Below are positions 1-8,347 of a stretch of DNA of 49,952 nt, piece by piece. Numbering within the stretch: position 1 is the stretch's first letter; each line of letters starts with the position of its first letter. The stretch comes from Bacillota bacterium. Its GTDB lineage: Bacteria; Bacillota; Clostridia; Acetivibrionales; DSM-1351. Made by a program: the position numbers and the translations under genes. The stretch covers positions 1 through 49,952 of the forward strand of contig JAEWOH010000008.1 in NCBI GenBank assembly GCA_023460955.1. The letters are read 5' to 3'. The notes beneath the pieces are model-generated. The model was not told where the DNA came from, did no database searches, and was given only the letters and a program-made list of their open reading frames with translations.

Positions 1-2
1 AC

Positions 3-1376
3 GGCTCTATGTCAATAGTTGGGGTAGAATAGTAAACTGAATTTTAATCGGAGGGCCAGTCGCGTTAATTTGTGGCTGGCTCTCTATTCTTATGTAGGGT
101 ATGTAGAATTCTGAGTCTGAAGTTATCAAAGTTTCGATATCCGTAAGCTATTCGCTTAATAACTTTGATTGTATTGTTTATTCCTTCTGTAAATCCATTA
201 GAGTAAGGGCAGGTAAAAGCATTTAGTATATATGTTTCCCAATTCTTTAACATTGTTAAGCAGGCTCCAAATTCAGGTATATCAGCAACATATGCATGAA
301 CACGGAATTCCTTTAGATGTTTGATAGCTTCTTCTTTATCCTTTGAGGACATAAATCTGTAAAAGACCTCTTTTAGTAAATATGCTTCCCTTAAATCTCT
401 AGAAAACAATAGCATTCTTTCAACTGCAGCTTTGTTTTCATTAGATAATTTGTCCATATGAGCTAAGAGGAGTTTGCGACTGCGTTTAAAGTACTTACGT
501 TGCTCAGGTAGAAGCTTCTTCTGGATACGTTTCCGGACATTCTCAACTGCCCAGGTACAATATCGTACAACATGAAAACGATCAATAACTATAGTAGCGT
601 TTGGAAATAAATGCTTTGCAATCTCAACGTATGGCTTGCACATGTCAGTAACAAAGTACTTTACTTCCTTACGATTTGTGAAAGTTCGAAGATACTCATA
701 TATGCCAATAGAATCTCTTGTGGGCAATATATCAATAACCTTTTTGTCTACTGGTGAGGTTAGAATACATTGGAATTTACCTCGATCTGTGTTACCTCTA
801 AACTCATCTATGGAAAGTACTTTAGGTAGTTTAGCTGGCTTAGGATACCCGATTAGATGGAGCCATCTATGAACAGTAGAAGGTGAAATTCCTAGTGATG
901 TGGCAATATCCTTTTCAGAGCACTTTCTTTTAAGTTCATTAACGCAATAGGCAGCCAAACGACTGGTTAGCCTATGGAATTTAGGTAATAAACCATTAGT
1001 TTCATAAAATCGCTTATCGCAGTAAGGACAATAATAACGGCGCTTAGAATAAAGCCATAAAAGCTTTTTCCCAAAGGCTGGGATATCTTTAACGCGTTGC
1101 TTTCTGTAGTCATGGACTTTATCAGTTACGCCTCCACAGTCAGGACAAACGTGTGGCCGGCGTTGTAATCTAAAAGCAACGACAATGGTTTCATCATCAT
1201 ATTTTAAATCTAAAATATTGATACCTTCTATATCTAGCAGTTTTGATATATAATCAGTATGAGGCATAAAATCTTCTCCTTCTTGAAATTGTTGTGTGGT
1301 AACTTCAGTTTACAAGAAATTGAAGCATTATGCCTCATTTATTTTTTTATTCTACCCCAACGTTTAGTATAGAACC
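3..1376 (-). mobile_element. ISL3-family insertion sequence, apparently complete
   Basis: The element is bounded by imperfect inverted repeats. The left end reads GGCTCTATGTCAATAGTTGG and continues GGTAGAATA; the reverse complement of the right end reads GGTTCTATACTAAACGTTGG and continues GGTAGAATA. One intact transposase gene fills the interior on the minus strand. ISL3 elements usually make an 8-bp target duplication. The 8 bases after the right end are AATAATAC, and the only two bases visible before the left end are AC, which agrees with the end of that octamer. The rest of the left flank lies outside the window. The intact ORF and ends suggest a recent, possibly active copy. Confidence 0.85.
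65..1267 (-). CDS. ISL3-family transposase
   Basis: A 400-residue transposase that would catalyse movement of the surrounding element. Residues about 35-95 form the ISL3-type zinc-binding region, with a CPDC pair near residue 41 and a CPYC pair near residue 80. A helix-turn-helix segment follows (DIATSLGISPSTVHRWL). The DDE catalytic triad is visible as Asp in LSIDEFRGN, Asp in YFVTDMCKPY and Glu in NGFTEGINNTIK. The length is normal for the family and there is no frameshift. The ATG follows a good AAGAAGGAGAAG ribosome binding site. Only the element's terminal repeats surround it, so there is no passenger gene. Confidence 0.95.
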   Translation of the reverse strand: MPHTDYISKLLDIEGINILDLKYDDETIVVAFRLQRRPHVCPDCGGVTDKVHDYRKQRVKDIPAFGKKLLWLYSKRRYYCPYCDKRFYETNGLLPKFHRLTSRLAAYCVNELKRKCSEKDIATSLGISPSTVHRWLHLIGYPKPAKLPKVLSIDEFRGNTDRGKFQCILTSPVDKKVIDILPTRDSIGIYEYLRTFTNRKEVKYFVTDMCKPYVEIAKHLFPNATIVIDRFHVVRYCTWAVENVRKRIQKKLLPEQRKYFKRSRKLLLAHMDKLSNENKAAVERMLLFSRDLREAYLLKEVFYRFMSSKDKEEAIKHLKEFRVHAYVADIPEFGACLTMLKNWETYILNAFTCPYSNGFTEGINNTIKVIKRIAYGYRNFDNFRLRILHTLHKNREPATN

Positions 1377-1971
1377 AATAATACAGGTAATGCACTTTTT
1401 TTCTTACTTAATTTTCATTTTAATTATAGGTGTTTAATTAAAATATTATAACAAACCTAAACATATAATATAACAAGACGATATTTGTCAAGTTGTCAAA
1501 AACAACAGCTATCTATATAAATAATTGCAGAAACATACGTAACATAACATAAAAGATAAATAGGAGCCTGAAAATTGCAGACACTGCCAAACATTCTGAA
1601 AAAATAGTCCGACTTGAGGTATGAACCGTTTGACACGGAAAAGTGAAATATAGTACAGTATAATAAATCAGAAATGTAGGGGGTGGGAAGAAATATGGAC
1701 GATAATCCTGAGGATACAAGTAATTGTTGTAATATCTGCCGAGGATTACTTAAAACGAAAAACAATTATAAGAGAAACTTATGCTTAAGGCTCTGACAAT
1801 CTAAACTGATTGGTGTGGTCTTTTTTTGTTTTTTTAGGGCTTAGCGTGAAAATAAAGCAGAGGTTAACAGTACATTTCACGGAGCAAAAACCAACAAAGC
1901 GGTTTATAATTACTTTTATTTACACATAAGTCAAGTAAATGGGAGTTAATATGAATGGAGGATGAATATAA
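1377..1971. other. Intergenic region between the IS element and the CNNM gene
   Basis: This is about 600 bp of AT-rich DNA without a convincing long gene. It contains a promoter-like TTGACA at 1630-1635 with TACAGT 18 bases downstream, a G-rich possible ribosome binding site at 1676-1686 and the small ORF listed separately. A T-rich tract lies around 1820-1840. I recognise no riboswitch consensus in it. Confidence 0.4.
1695..1796 (+). CDS. Possible 33-residue Cys-containing small protein
   Basis: A short ATG-initiated ORF starting MDDNPEDTSNCCNICRG, with Cys at residues 11, 12, 15 and 30 and a basic C-terminal half. A G-rich stretch (GGGGGTGGG) lies about 11 bases upstream. A candidate promoter, TTGACA at 1630 with TACAGT 18 bases on, precedes it. 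I do not recognise the sequence. The length allows chance occurrence, and no domain or membrane segment is visible. It may be a real small protein or an unexpressed ORF. Confidence 0.2.
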   Translation: MDDNPEDTSNCCNICRGLLKTKNNYKRNLCLRL

Positions 1972-3270
1972 TTGTTTACTGAAATATTTGTTTTAATAAT
2001 CCTGGTAGTTTTAAATGCATTTTTTGCAGCATCAGAAATCGCACTTATATCTTTAAATGACAATAAAATACGATTGATGGCTGAAGATGGAGACAAGAAG
2101 GCCATAATTCTTAAAAACCTTTTGAATGAACCTAGTAAATTCCTAGCAACAATACAGATAGGTATAACTCTGGCAGGCTTTCTGGCCAGTGCGTTTGCTT
2201 CGGAGACGTTTGCCGAGCGTCTTGTCAGATTTCTTGTTGCGGCAGGTGTCCCTGTCCCTGAGGTTTGGCTTAAAACAGCTTCAATGCTCATAATTACAAT
2301 GATCTTATCTTATTTTACATTAGTTCTTGGGGAACTTGTGCCTAAAAGACTGGCAATGAAAAAGGCTGAGCCTATAGCAAGGTTCGTCGCAAAGCCGTTA
2401 AATATCCTTTCAGGAATAACTGCCCCGTTTGTAAAGCTATTGACTGCCTCAACCAATTTTTTTGTAAGACTGTTTGGTGTAGACCCAAATGCAGAAGAAG
2501 AACAGGTGACTGAAGAGGAAATAAGGCTGATGGTAGATGTGGGAGAAGAGAAGGGGACCATTCACGAGAGTGAAAAAGAAATGATAAATAATATATTTGA
2601 GTTTAATAACAAGACCGTATCGGATATAATGACTCACAGAACTGATATAGCCGCTCTTTCAGTAGATGCGACACTTAACGAGGTAATTGAGTTTATTAAT
2701 TCGGAGAAGTACTCCAGAATACCGGTGTTTGAGGATAATATTGATAACATAATAGGGGTTATGCATTCAAAATATGTATTTAAATATTTGACAGATGGGG
2801 ATACATCAAACTTCAGCCTTAAGCAGTTGATCAGGCAGCCTTACTTTGTGCCTGAGTCCAAGAGGACGGATGAATTATTCAAGGAACTGCAGCTGAATAA
2901 AACACACATGGCCATAATTATAGACGAGTATGGCGGAACAGCCGGAATAGTGACACTTGAAGACCTAATTGAGGAGATAGTAGGAAATATCTTTGATGAA
3001 GATGACGATGAAGAAAAGGAACTTGAGAAAATTGATGATAATACATTTATTATAAAAGGCTCCATAAGCCTTGATGAAGCCCAGGACATTCTGGGGTCAA
3101 CACTTCCGGTTGATGATTATGAAACCTTGAGTGGTTTTATAATCGGTCAGATAGGGAGGATCCCTGAAAAAGGCGATGAATCTACAATTGAATTCAACGA
3201 GCTGGTATTCAAGGTTGAAGAGGTTGATGAGAAGAAGGTGGCCAGGGTAAAAGTCTGCCGAGCCCTGTAA
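1972..3270 (+). CDS. CNNM/HlyC-CorC family membrane protein (DUF21-CBS-CorC_HlyC)
   Basis: A 432-residue integral membrane protein of the CNNM/hemolysin C family, often linked to Mg2+/Co2+ homeostasis. The N-terminal DUF21 region (about 1-185) has hydrophobic segments and a typical NAFFAASEIALISLN stretch. A tandem CBS pair (about 205-330) contains THRTDIAAL and IDEYGGTAGIVTLEDLIEEI, the latter a family hallmark. A C-terminal CorC_HlyC domain follows from about 345. An acidic run (DEDDDEEKELE) links the CBS and C-terminal parts. The start is TTG, chosen because GGAGGA sits 9 bases upstream. The transported ion cannot be read from the sequence. Confidence 0.93.
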   Translation: MFTEIFVLIILVVLNAFFAASEIALISLNDNKIRLMAEDGDKKAIILKNLLNEPSKFLATIQIGITLAGFLASAFASETFAERLVRFLVAAGVPVPEVWLKTASMLIITMILSYFTLVLGELVPKRLAMKKAEPIARFVAKPLNILSGITAPFVKLLTASTNFFVRLFGVDPNAEEEQVTEEEIRLMVDVGEEKGTIHESEKEMINNIFEFNNKTVSDIMTHRTDIAALSVDATLNEVIEFINSEKYSRIPVFEDNIDNIIGVMHSKYVFKYLTDGDTSNFSLKQLIRQPYFVPESKRTDELFKELQLNKTHMAIIIDEYGGTAGIVTLEDLIEEIVGNIFDEDDDEEKELEKIDDNTFIIKGSISLDEAQDILGSTLPVDDYETLSGFIIGQIGRIPEKGDESTIEFNELVFKVEEVDEKKVARVKVCRAL

Positions 3271-3327
3271 CATATAAACAATAAGCTTCATAAAATATGA
3301 TACGACATATTTTAAGGAGTGATATAT

Positions 3328-3672
3328 ATGGGGATAGAATACGCAATACTTTCACTTCTGGCCATATTTGGAATTATTAGTCTCTTTCTGGATATTTTTA
3401 AATTGATGGGCAGGAAAAAATACTTTGTAGATAAGGCAAATCTGGTTCTGCTGGTAAACGATCAGGAACAAAACATCGAAAGACTTATCCGAGAGGCCAT
3501 GGAAAGTAAATTTGTTAGAAATATAGCTATTAATGGTAATTTTATTGTTGTCGATATGAATTCTAAGGATGAGACCTTAAAACTATTACGACGGCTCGAA
3601 AATCAATTTCCGCTCCTTGAGGTCTGCTCTTTTGAGGAAAGAGACTGTATATTTTATAAAAATAAGAATTAG
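3328..3672 (+). CDS. Small single-pass membrane protein of unknown function
   Basis: A 114-residue protein with one N-terminal hydrophobic segment (about residues 3-22). A soluble domain follows, with predicted alternating strands and helices (VLLVNDQEQNIERLI, then IVVDMNSKDETLKLLRRLE). An upstream in-frame GTG at 3319 overlaps the AAGGAG ribosome binding site, so the ATG at 3328, with 8-9 bases of spacing, is the better start. It lies 57 bases after the CNNM gene and ends just before a terminator, so the two may be cotranscribed. I do not recognise a named domain. Confidence 0.75.
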   Translation: MGIEYAILSLLAIFGIISLFLDIFKLMGRKKYFVDKANLVLLVNDQEQNIERLIREAMESKFVRNIAINGNFIVVDMNSKDETLKLLRRLENQFPLLEVCSFEERDCIFYKNKN

Positions 3673-3691
3673 AAGCCTTACATACAACCAA

Positions 3692-3739
3692 AACAACTCC
3701 GATTATATCCTGTTTTAGATATAACCGGGGTTGTTTTTT
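3692..3739 (+). terminator. Rho-independent terminator
   Basis: The arms AACAACTCCGATTATATC and GATATAACCGGGGTTGTT pair over 18 positions with two mismatched or wobble positions around an 8-base loop. A six-T tract follows. It would end transcription of the CNNM gene and the small membrane protein. Confidence 0.85.
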
Positions 3740-3751
3740 AATTAGTTTCAA

Positions 3752-3985
3752 TACAGTACGCGAGTACAAACTATATTTAATGGAAGCATGGTTAAAAGCA
3801 GGTGCGGCATTTCAAGGTGAGAATCAGGCATTTAGCCGGCAAAGCGGCAGGACGCCGCTTTGAGCGCAAGAGACACAGGAGGTGGCTTGTTGTGCGACGG
3901 CTTAAATGCCTGAGCCGAGCCGCGTGAAATTCCAGCAGCAGCTTTGGATGCACCCATTAAATATAGTTTGTATGGGAGTACTGTA
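3752..3985. repeat. Palindrome-ended dispersed element (MITE-like or structured RNA), full copy
   Basis: A 234-bp non-coding element whose 32-base ends are inverted repeats, with 27 of 32 matching around a 5-base internal mismatch. It starts TACAGTAC and ends GTACTGTA. Inside are an inverted pair (AGGCATTTAGCCG with CGGCTTAAATGCCT) and a hairpin AAAGCGGC/GCCGCTTT. The right 126 bases, including the core AGAGACACAGGAGGTG, recur as a diverged copy at 45880-46003. TA-flanked CAGT ends resemble IS630/mariner-type termini, which suggests a non-autonomous element. The dense nested pairing would also fit a structured RNA. I cannot assign it to a named family. Confidence 0.7.
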
Positions 3986-4002
3986 TAAATATAATTAAAA
4001 AT

Positions 4003-4031
4003 TTGTCCCAAATACTAAAATAGGATAAAAT
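4003..4031 (+). promoter_or_regulatory. Sigma-A-type promoter for recD2
   Basis: TTGTCC at 4003-4008 and TAAAAT at 4026-4031 are separated by 17 bases, about 35 bases before the recD2 start codon. It lies just outside the right end of the palindromic element. Confidence 0.5.
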
Positions 4032-4065
4032 AGAGTTATTATTAACGTATCCATAGGAGAAGGTT

Positions 4066-6480
4066 ATGGCAATCGGGCAATTCCAGCAGCAAAGGTGGTC
4101 CTTTGACAGTTACGCCGTAGGTTCACAGCTTAGTATGATAGGCAGATTCGATTATAAAATATATGAGAATAGTGAAAATGGCTATAAAATATACACTTTT
4201 GATATTGAGAAAATAATTGACGAAGACGGGTTTGAGCATGAGGCTACAGACCAGATAAGCGTTACGGGCTATTATGAGGTTAATGAGCACTGTGCCTTGC
4301 TTCCAAGCAAGGTCATAGGTACAGTGGGCACCTATAGGGGTGAAAAGCAGTTGAAGGCTGACACGGTGGAGTTTATTGAGCCTGCAACAGATGAGGGCAT
4401 TATCTCCTTTTTGTCCTGTGGGATAATAAAGGGTGTCGGTGAAAAAACCGCAAGAAATATTGTTTCGGGCTATAAGTCGGGAGCCGGTTATGTTGAAGGC
4501 TTCGGGAGCAAAACTCTTGAGGTTATAAAAAATGAACCTCTGGCACTTACCAAAATACGGGGTATCTCTCCTGATAAAGCCAGGGTTATTCATGATTCCT
4601 ATATGGAAAACATGGAATATCAGAATGTGATGATTTTCTTTCAAAAGTTTGGGGTTTCGTCTGCCAAAGCCATGAAGATATATAACACCTTCAAAGGTAC
4701 GTCTATCGCCATAGCTGAACAGAATCCTTATATGTTTTCAAACATCCGAGGCTTTGGCTTTAAGAGCTGTGATGAGATTGCAAAGAAGCTGGGCATTGAT
4801 CCCCATTCTATTTTCAGACTGGAATCTGCCTTGAAAAGTGTTCTTGAAACTGCTGAAACTGACGGACATTGTTATCTTTTCAAGGACAAGCTGCTTGAAT
4901 TGACAGCAAAGGCTCTCAGTGATGAGCACGATACCATATCGGAAACAGAACTGGAGGAAGGCTATAACAGAATGCTCAAGATGGGCAATTTCGTAAATAT
5001 AACCTACTCCGAGGACAATGAAAAGTTTGAGGCTGTCTATACTAAAGACATGTATAAAATGGAGTACGAAACTGCCGTTGCTATCAAAGATATAGCAAAC
5101 TGCCACCCCGACGTCCGACTCTGCAATGTTGACGCACTAATAGAGGAATTTGAAGCTATGCGGGGCTTTGAACTGGAGAGCATGCAGAAGGAAGCAGTCA
5201 GAGCGGTTTTTGACACCAACCTGTTGATCCTTACCGGTTCGGCCGGAAGCGGAAAAACCACAACTGTCGAATGCATGATATATGTCCTTCAAAAGTACTT
5301 TGCAAACCAGGAGGAGATGAGCTTTATGCTTGCAGCTCCAACGGGAAAGGCGGCTAAAAGGCTTACCGAGATAACCGGGTTTGAAGCTATGACGCTGCAC
5401 AGACTTTTGCAATTCTCTTATGAAAATAAGGGCTTTTTTTACAGGCAGGGTAACGAGCTGCCCTACGATCTGATTGTAGTTGATGAAAGCTCAATGTTAA
5501 GCATTGACCTTGCCCACGCACTTTTCACTGCCATTTCGCCGGGCACTACAGTTGTCATGATTGGTGACACTCAACAGCTGCCATCGGTTGGCGCGGGAAA
5601 TGTACTGGACGATATGATTAAGAGCGGTATCATCAGGACTGTAAAACTCAATGTCATCAAGCGCCAGGCAGACGGCTCGGGCATAATTACCAATGCCAAC
5701 AGGATAATAAACGGCGAAATGCCTGAAATTATTAATCAGAATAAAGATTTTTTCATTATAGAAGAGGAAGATAAGAACAGAGTAATTAAAAGAACACTGG
5801 AAGCCCTGACAAGGCTTATGACAGGTTATAATTACACCATTGATGACGTACAGGTTATCTGCCCTCAGAAAACTTCGGAAATCGGGACTTATGAAATGAA
5901 TAAGGCAATCCAGGAGCTTGTAAACCCTGCAGCTCCTGAAAAGGCAGAAATTAAGAGGGGGAACAGCATATTCCGTGAAGGTGACAAGGTAATCCACCTG
6001 AGCAATAACTATGAGGCGGCACATTATCATAAGGACCCATTTACCGGGAGGTATGTTGCCGAAGAAAATTCTGGTGTATTTAACGGAGATATAGGAAGAA
6101 TTATTGAAATTTCAAAGATAAACGAGACAAACTTGAATGAGGATGACGAGGACAGCAGTAATTCGACAAACTCAGAAAAAAGAGTAGCAGTGCAATATGA
6201 TGATTTTATTATTATCTATGAGATAAATGAACTTGAGGAAATAGATCTTGCTTACAGCCTGACTGTTCACAAGATGCAGGGCTCGCAATGTGAGGCTGCC
6301 ATAATTTTATGTCATATGAGAAACTATATTATGCTTAACAGGAATCTGGGATACACTGCTGTTACAAGAGCAAAAAAAATGGCCTGCATAATAGGACAGA
6401 AAAAGGCAATTAAAGTTATGGTCTCAAATATAAAGATTAATGAAAGAAACTCTATGCTTTGCGATTTGCTCAAAATATAA
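4066..6480 (+). CDS. recD2: RecD2-like ATP-dependent DNA helicase
   Basis: An 804-residue superfamily 1B helicase of the RecD2/TraA type, expected to unwind DNA 5' to 3' in repair outside RecBCD. The N-terminal part has an OB-like region and tandem helix-hairpin-helix segments (GIIKGVGEKTARNIV; IRGFGFKSCDEIAKKLG). The Walker A motif LTGSAGSGKTTT lies at residues 389-400. Other helicase motifs are VVDESSML (motif II), MIGDTQQLPSVG (motif III) and, near the C-terminus, SLTVHKMQGSQ and YTAVTRAKK. An acidic, Asn/Ser-rich insert (NEDDEDSSNSTNSE) sits at about residues 688-703. The ATG follows AGGAGAAGG. It appears monocistronic, with a separate promoter before comF. Confidence 0.93.
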   Translation: MAIGQFQQQRWSFDSYAVGSQLSMIGRFDYKIYENSENGYKIYTFDIEKIIDEDGFEHEATDQISVTGYYEVNEHCALLPSKVIGTVGTYRGEKQLKADTVEFIEPATDEGIISFLSCGIIKGVGEKTARNIVSGYKSGAGYVEGFGSKTLEVIKNEPLALTKIRGISPDKARVIHDSYMENMEYQNVMIFFQKFGVSSAKAMKIYNTFKGTSIAIAEQNPYMFSNIRGFGFKSCDEIAKKLGIDPHSIFRLESALKSVLETAETDGHCYLFKDKLLELTAKALSDEHDTISETELEEGYNRMLKMGNFVNITYSEDNEKFEAVYTKDMYKMEYETAVAIKDIANCHPDVRLCNVDALIEEFEAMRGFELESMQKEAVRAVFDTNLLILTGSAGSGKTTTVECMIYVLQKYFANQEEMSFMLAAPTGKAAKRLTEITGFEAMTLHRLLQFSYENKGFFYRQGNELPYDLIVVDESSMLSIDLAHALFTAISPGTTVVMIGDTQQLPSVGAGNVLDDMIKSGIIRTVKLNVIKRQADGSGIITNANRIINGEMPEIINQNKDFFIIEEEDKNRVIKRTLEALTRLMTGYNYTIDDVQVICPQKTSEIGTYEMNKAIQELVNPAAPEKAEIKRGNSIFREGDKVIHLSNNYEAAHYHKDPFTGRYVAEENSGVFNGDIGRIIEISKINETNLNEDDEDSSNSTNSEKRVAVQYDDFIIIYEINELEEIDLAYSLTVHKMQGSQCEAAIILCHMRNYIMLNRNLGYTAVTRAKKMACIIGQKKAIKVMVSNIKINERNSMLCDLLKI

Positions 6481-6535
6481 CAGCAACCAAGGATAGTCTG
6501 TAGGCCTTTAGTCTTAATTTGCGAATAATGTAATA

Positions 6536-6564
6536 TTGCATAACCACTTAAAGTAAGGTAAAAT
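6536..6564 (+). promoter_or_regulatory. Sigma-A-type promoter for the comF-yvyF operon, bracketed by an inverted repeat
   Basis: TTGCAT at 6536-6541 and TAAAAT at 6559-6564 have a 17-base spacer. The promoter is flanked by GCGAATAAT at 6521-6529 and its exact reverse complement ATTATTCGC at 6580-6588; allowing one indel, the repeat extends further. The repeat could be an operator or an mRNA hairpin. Confidence 0.5.
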
Positions 6565-6607
6565 TGGATTATAGATACAATTATTCGCTTGATTAGGTGG
6601 GGAGAGG

Positions 6608-7282
6608 ATATTTATCGGCCTGCTGGAATTTATATTTCCTCCGAGATGTATTATTTGTAATGAAATTTTATCTCAGCAGAGTATTATCTGCATATGCGAG
6701 GCCTGTGCCTTTCATATTGATTATTACAACAATAGGATAAATTCTCTGGGGCTGCCTGAAAACCATAAAACCTACTGCGATGGAATGATTTGTGTAGGAA
6801 AGTACAACAATACACTAAAGAATTCAATAAAGAGATTTAAATTCGGAAACAAACCTTCATACTTTCGCGCCTTTGGAATGCTACTTGCACTAAAGGTTAA
6901 GAATACAGAAAATCTTGACAACTTTGACACTGTAATTCCGGTCCCGTTGCATAAAAGCAGGCGGAAACAAAGGGGATACAATCAGGCGGAATTGATTGCG
7001 GGATATACTGCTAAGCAGCTGGGCGTAAGACTCGAAAGTTCAATATTAATAAAAACAATGGAAACTCAGACCCAAAGTCTTTTAAGTAAAACAGATCGTT
7101 TAACAAACCTGGAGGAAGCGTTTTCTGTACGTTTTCCAAAACAGGTGGCAGGCAAAAATATACTATTAGTAGATGACATTATAACGACAGGAAGTACGGT
7201 AAATCAATGCAGTAAGGCTTTAAAGGCCGTTGGAGCGCAGAGAGTTATTGCAGGAGTTATAGCAACTACCAGAGCCGATTAA
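6608..7282 (+). CDS. comF: ComF-family phosphoribosyltransferase-like competence protein
   Basis: A protein of about 224 residues of the ComF/GntX family, associated with DNA uptake in competent bacteria. The N-terminal zinc-finger segment is clearly encoded before the first ATG (6785), with PPRCIICNEIL and CICEACAF. The C-terminal phosphoribosyltransferase-like domain includes VIPVPLHKSRRKQRGYNQAE and the PRPP-loop-like LLVDDIITTGST. The reading frame is open from 6593 but has no ATG, GTG or TTG before the zinc finger. A strong ribosome binding site (AGGTGGGGAGAGG, 6595-6607) points to a non-canonical ATA at 6608 or ATC at 6614. The gene lies directly upstream of a yvyF-like gene, as in Bacillus. 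Confidence 0.85.
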   Translation: MFIGLLEFIFPPRCIICNEILSQQSIICICEACAFHIDYYNNRINSLGLPENHKTYCDGMICVGKYNNTLKNSIKRFKFGNKPSYFRAFGMLLALKVKNTENLDNFDTVIPVPLHKSRRKQRGYNQAELIAGYTAKQLGVRLESSILIKTMETQTQSLLSKTDRLTNLEEAFSVRFPKQVAGKNILLVDDIITTGSTVNQCSKALKAVGAQRVIAGVIATTRAD

Positions 7283-7321
7283 TTATTACTTAAGCGTATT
7301 TATTTTTAGGGGGAAAAGAAA

Positions 7322-7729
7322 ATGCCTGATTTAAGGAATTGTAGAAGATGCGGAAGAATGTATAATTATATTGGTGGACCTCCAATTTGTTTAGACTGTA
7401 AAAATGCAGATGAAGAGGTTTTCAAGAAAGTTAAAGATTACCTGTATGATAATCCTGGGGCAACATTGTCACAGGTTGCGATGGATTGTGATGTAAGTGT
7501 TGAAAAAATTAAAATGTTTTTAAGGGAAGGTCGTTTGGAGATAACCGAGGGTACAAATATAATCCTTGAATGCGAAAGATGCGGGAAATCAATAAGAACC
7601 GGTAGATTCTGCAATGAGTGCCAGAATCAAATTCATAACGATATCTCCGGAACTGTTGCAAGGACAGAGAAAGAACCCGAAACTAAAAAACCCGGAGTAG
7701 GAATGAGATATCTCAATAAGAATTTTTAG
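7322..7729 (+). CDS. yvyF: YvyF-like flagellar-region protein (TIGR03826 type)
   Basis: A 135-residue cytoplasmic protein with an N-terminal Cys-pair motif (CRRCGRMYNYIG, then CLDC), a central helix-turn-helix-like part (TLSQVAMDCDVSVEKIKMFL) and a second pair of Cys motifs (CERCGK, then CNECQ). This arrangement and the position between comF and flgM match B. subtilis YvyF, a flagellar-operon protein of uncertain function. The ATG follows AGGGGGA. A terminator just downstream separates it from flgM, so it probably forms a short transcription unit with comF. Zinc binding and a regulatory role are inferences. Confidence 0.85.
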   Translation: MPDLRNCRRCGRMYNYIGGPPICLDCKNADEEVFKKVKDYLYDNPGATLSQVAMDCDVSVEKIKMFLREGRLEITEGTNIILECERCGKSIRTGRFCNECQNQIHNDISGTVARTEKEPETKKPGVGMRYLNKNF

Positions 7730-7776
7730 GCTTTAACAAAATCCTGTAAAAAGAAAATATAAAAACATAACTTGTA

Positions 7777-7803
7777 AACGAGGGGAAAAACCCCTCGTTT
7801 TTT
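7777..7803 (+). terminator. Rho-independent terminator after yvyF
   Basis: A perfect 9-bp stem, AACGAGGGG with CCCCTCGTT, around a 5-A loop, followed by a run of T. It separates the comF-yvyF unit from flgM. Confidence 0.93.
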
Positions 7804-7903
7804 ATTTGTACTACTTTAAGTACTTAGAAGAAAATATTTCCTGAATCAAAAACCAGGTCAGATGCGTATTACCACGTTTTCAATATTAATTGAAAAGCTG
7901 TAC

Positions 7904-7930
7904 TAAATTTATTTATTAATTTGACGATAA
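7904..7930 (+). promoter_or_regulatory. Sigma-D (FliA-type) promoter for flgM
   Basis: TAAA at 7904-7907, a 15-base spacer and GACGATAA at 7923-7930 match the Bacillus SigD pattern TAAA-N15-GCCGATAT at most positions. It lies about 55 bases upstream of the flgM ATG. That position fits the known feedback loop in which SigD drives its own anti-sigma factor. Confidence 0.65.
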
Positions 7931-7984
7931 TAAATATAGTAGAATAAGTTCTTTCATATGCAATTTAGAAAGTAGGTGTTTTAA

Positions 7985-8272
7985 ATGAAAATTACAGGTG
8001 ATTTTTTCAACGTCTCAAAGGTTTATGATTCAAAGAAACCTGTTGGTAAGATTGATAAAACCAGCTCAGTAGCATCAAAAAAGGATGTTGTTTCGATATC
8101 CAGCAATGCTAAGGATTATCAGACCGTAGCTAAGGCTCTAAGAGAAGTTCCCGATATCAGACAGAATAAAGTTGACGAATTCTCAGAAGCATACAGAAGC
8201 GGAGGCTATGATGTCAACGGAAGAGAAATTATAGAAAAGCTGGGTAAATCAATACTGGACAAAAAGGCTTAA
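7985..8272 (+). CDS. flgM: Anti-sigma-D factor FlgM
   Basis: A 95-residue FlgM-family protein. FlgM binds and inhibits SigD/FliA until hook completion. The N-terminal half is Lys/Ser-rich and likely disordered, and DVVSISSNAKDYQTVAKAL is typical of the family. The C-terminal half (about 52-95) carries the helices that contact sigma, including RQNKVDEFSEAYRSGGYDV. The ATG follows AAGTAGGTG-like bases. It is the first gene of the flgM-flgN-flgK run and lies under a SigD-type promoter. Confidence 0.93.
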   Translation: MKITGDFFNVSKVYDSKKPVGKIDKTSSVASKKDVVSISSNAKDYQTVAKALREVPDIRQNKVDEFSEAYRSGGYDVNGREIIEKLGKSILDKKA

Positions 8273-8347
8273 TAGAGAAAGCGTTTACAAAAGATAAAAA
8301 CATTATTAATTACCTAATGAGGTGCACAATGTTCGGGGGTGTAAAAG

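Noticed and set aside
1496..1765. An 89-residue minus-strand ORF in the gap after the IS element
   Set aside because: No ribosome binding site, composition driven by AT-rich DNA, and no recognisable domain.
7921..7945. TTGACG...TAGAAT as a sigma-A promoter for flgM
   Set aside because: The spacer is 13 bases, too short. The overlapping SigD-type match with a 15-base spacer fits better.
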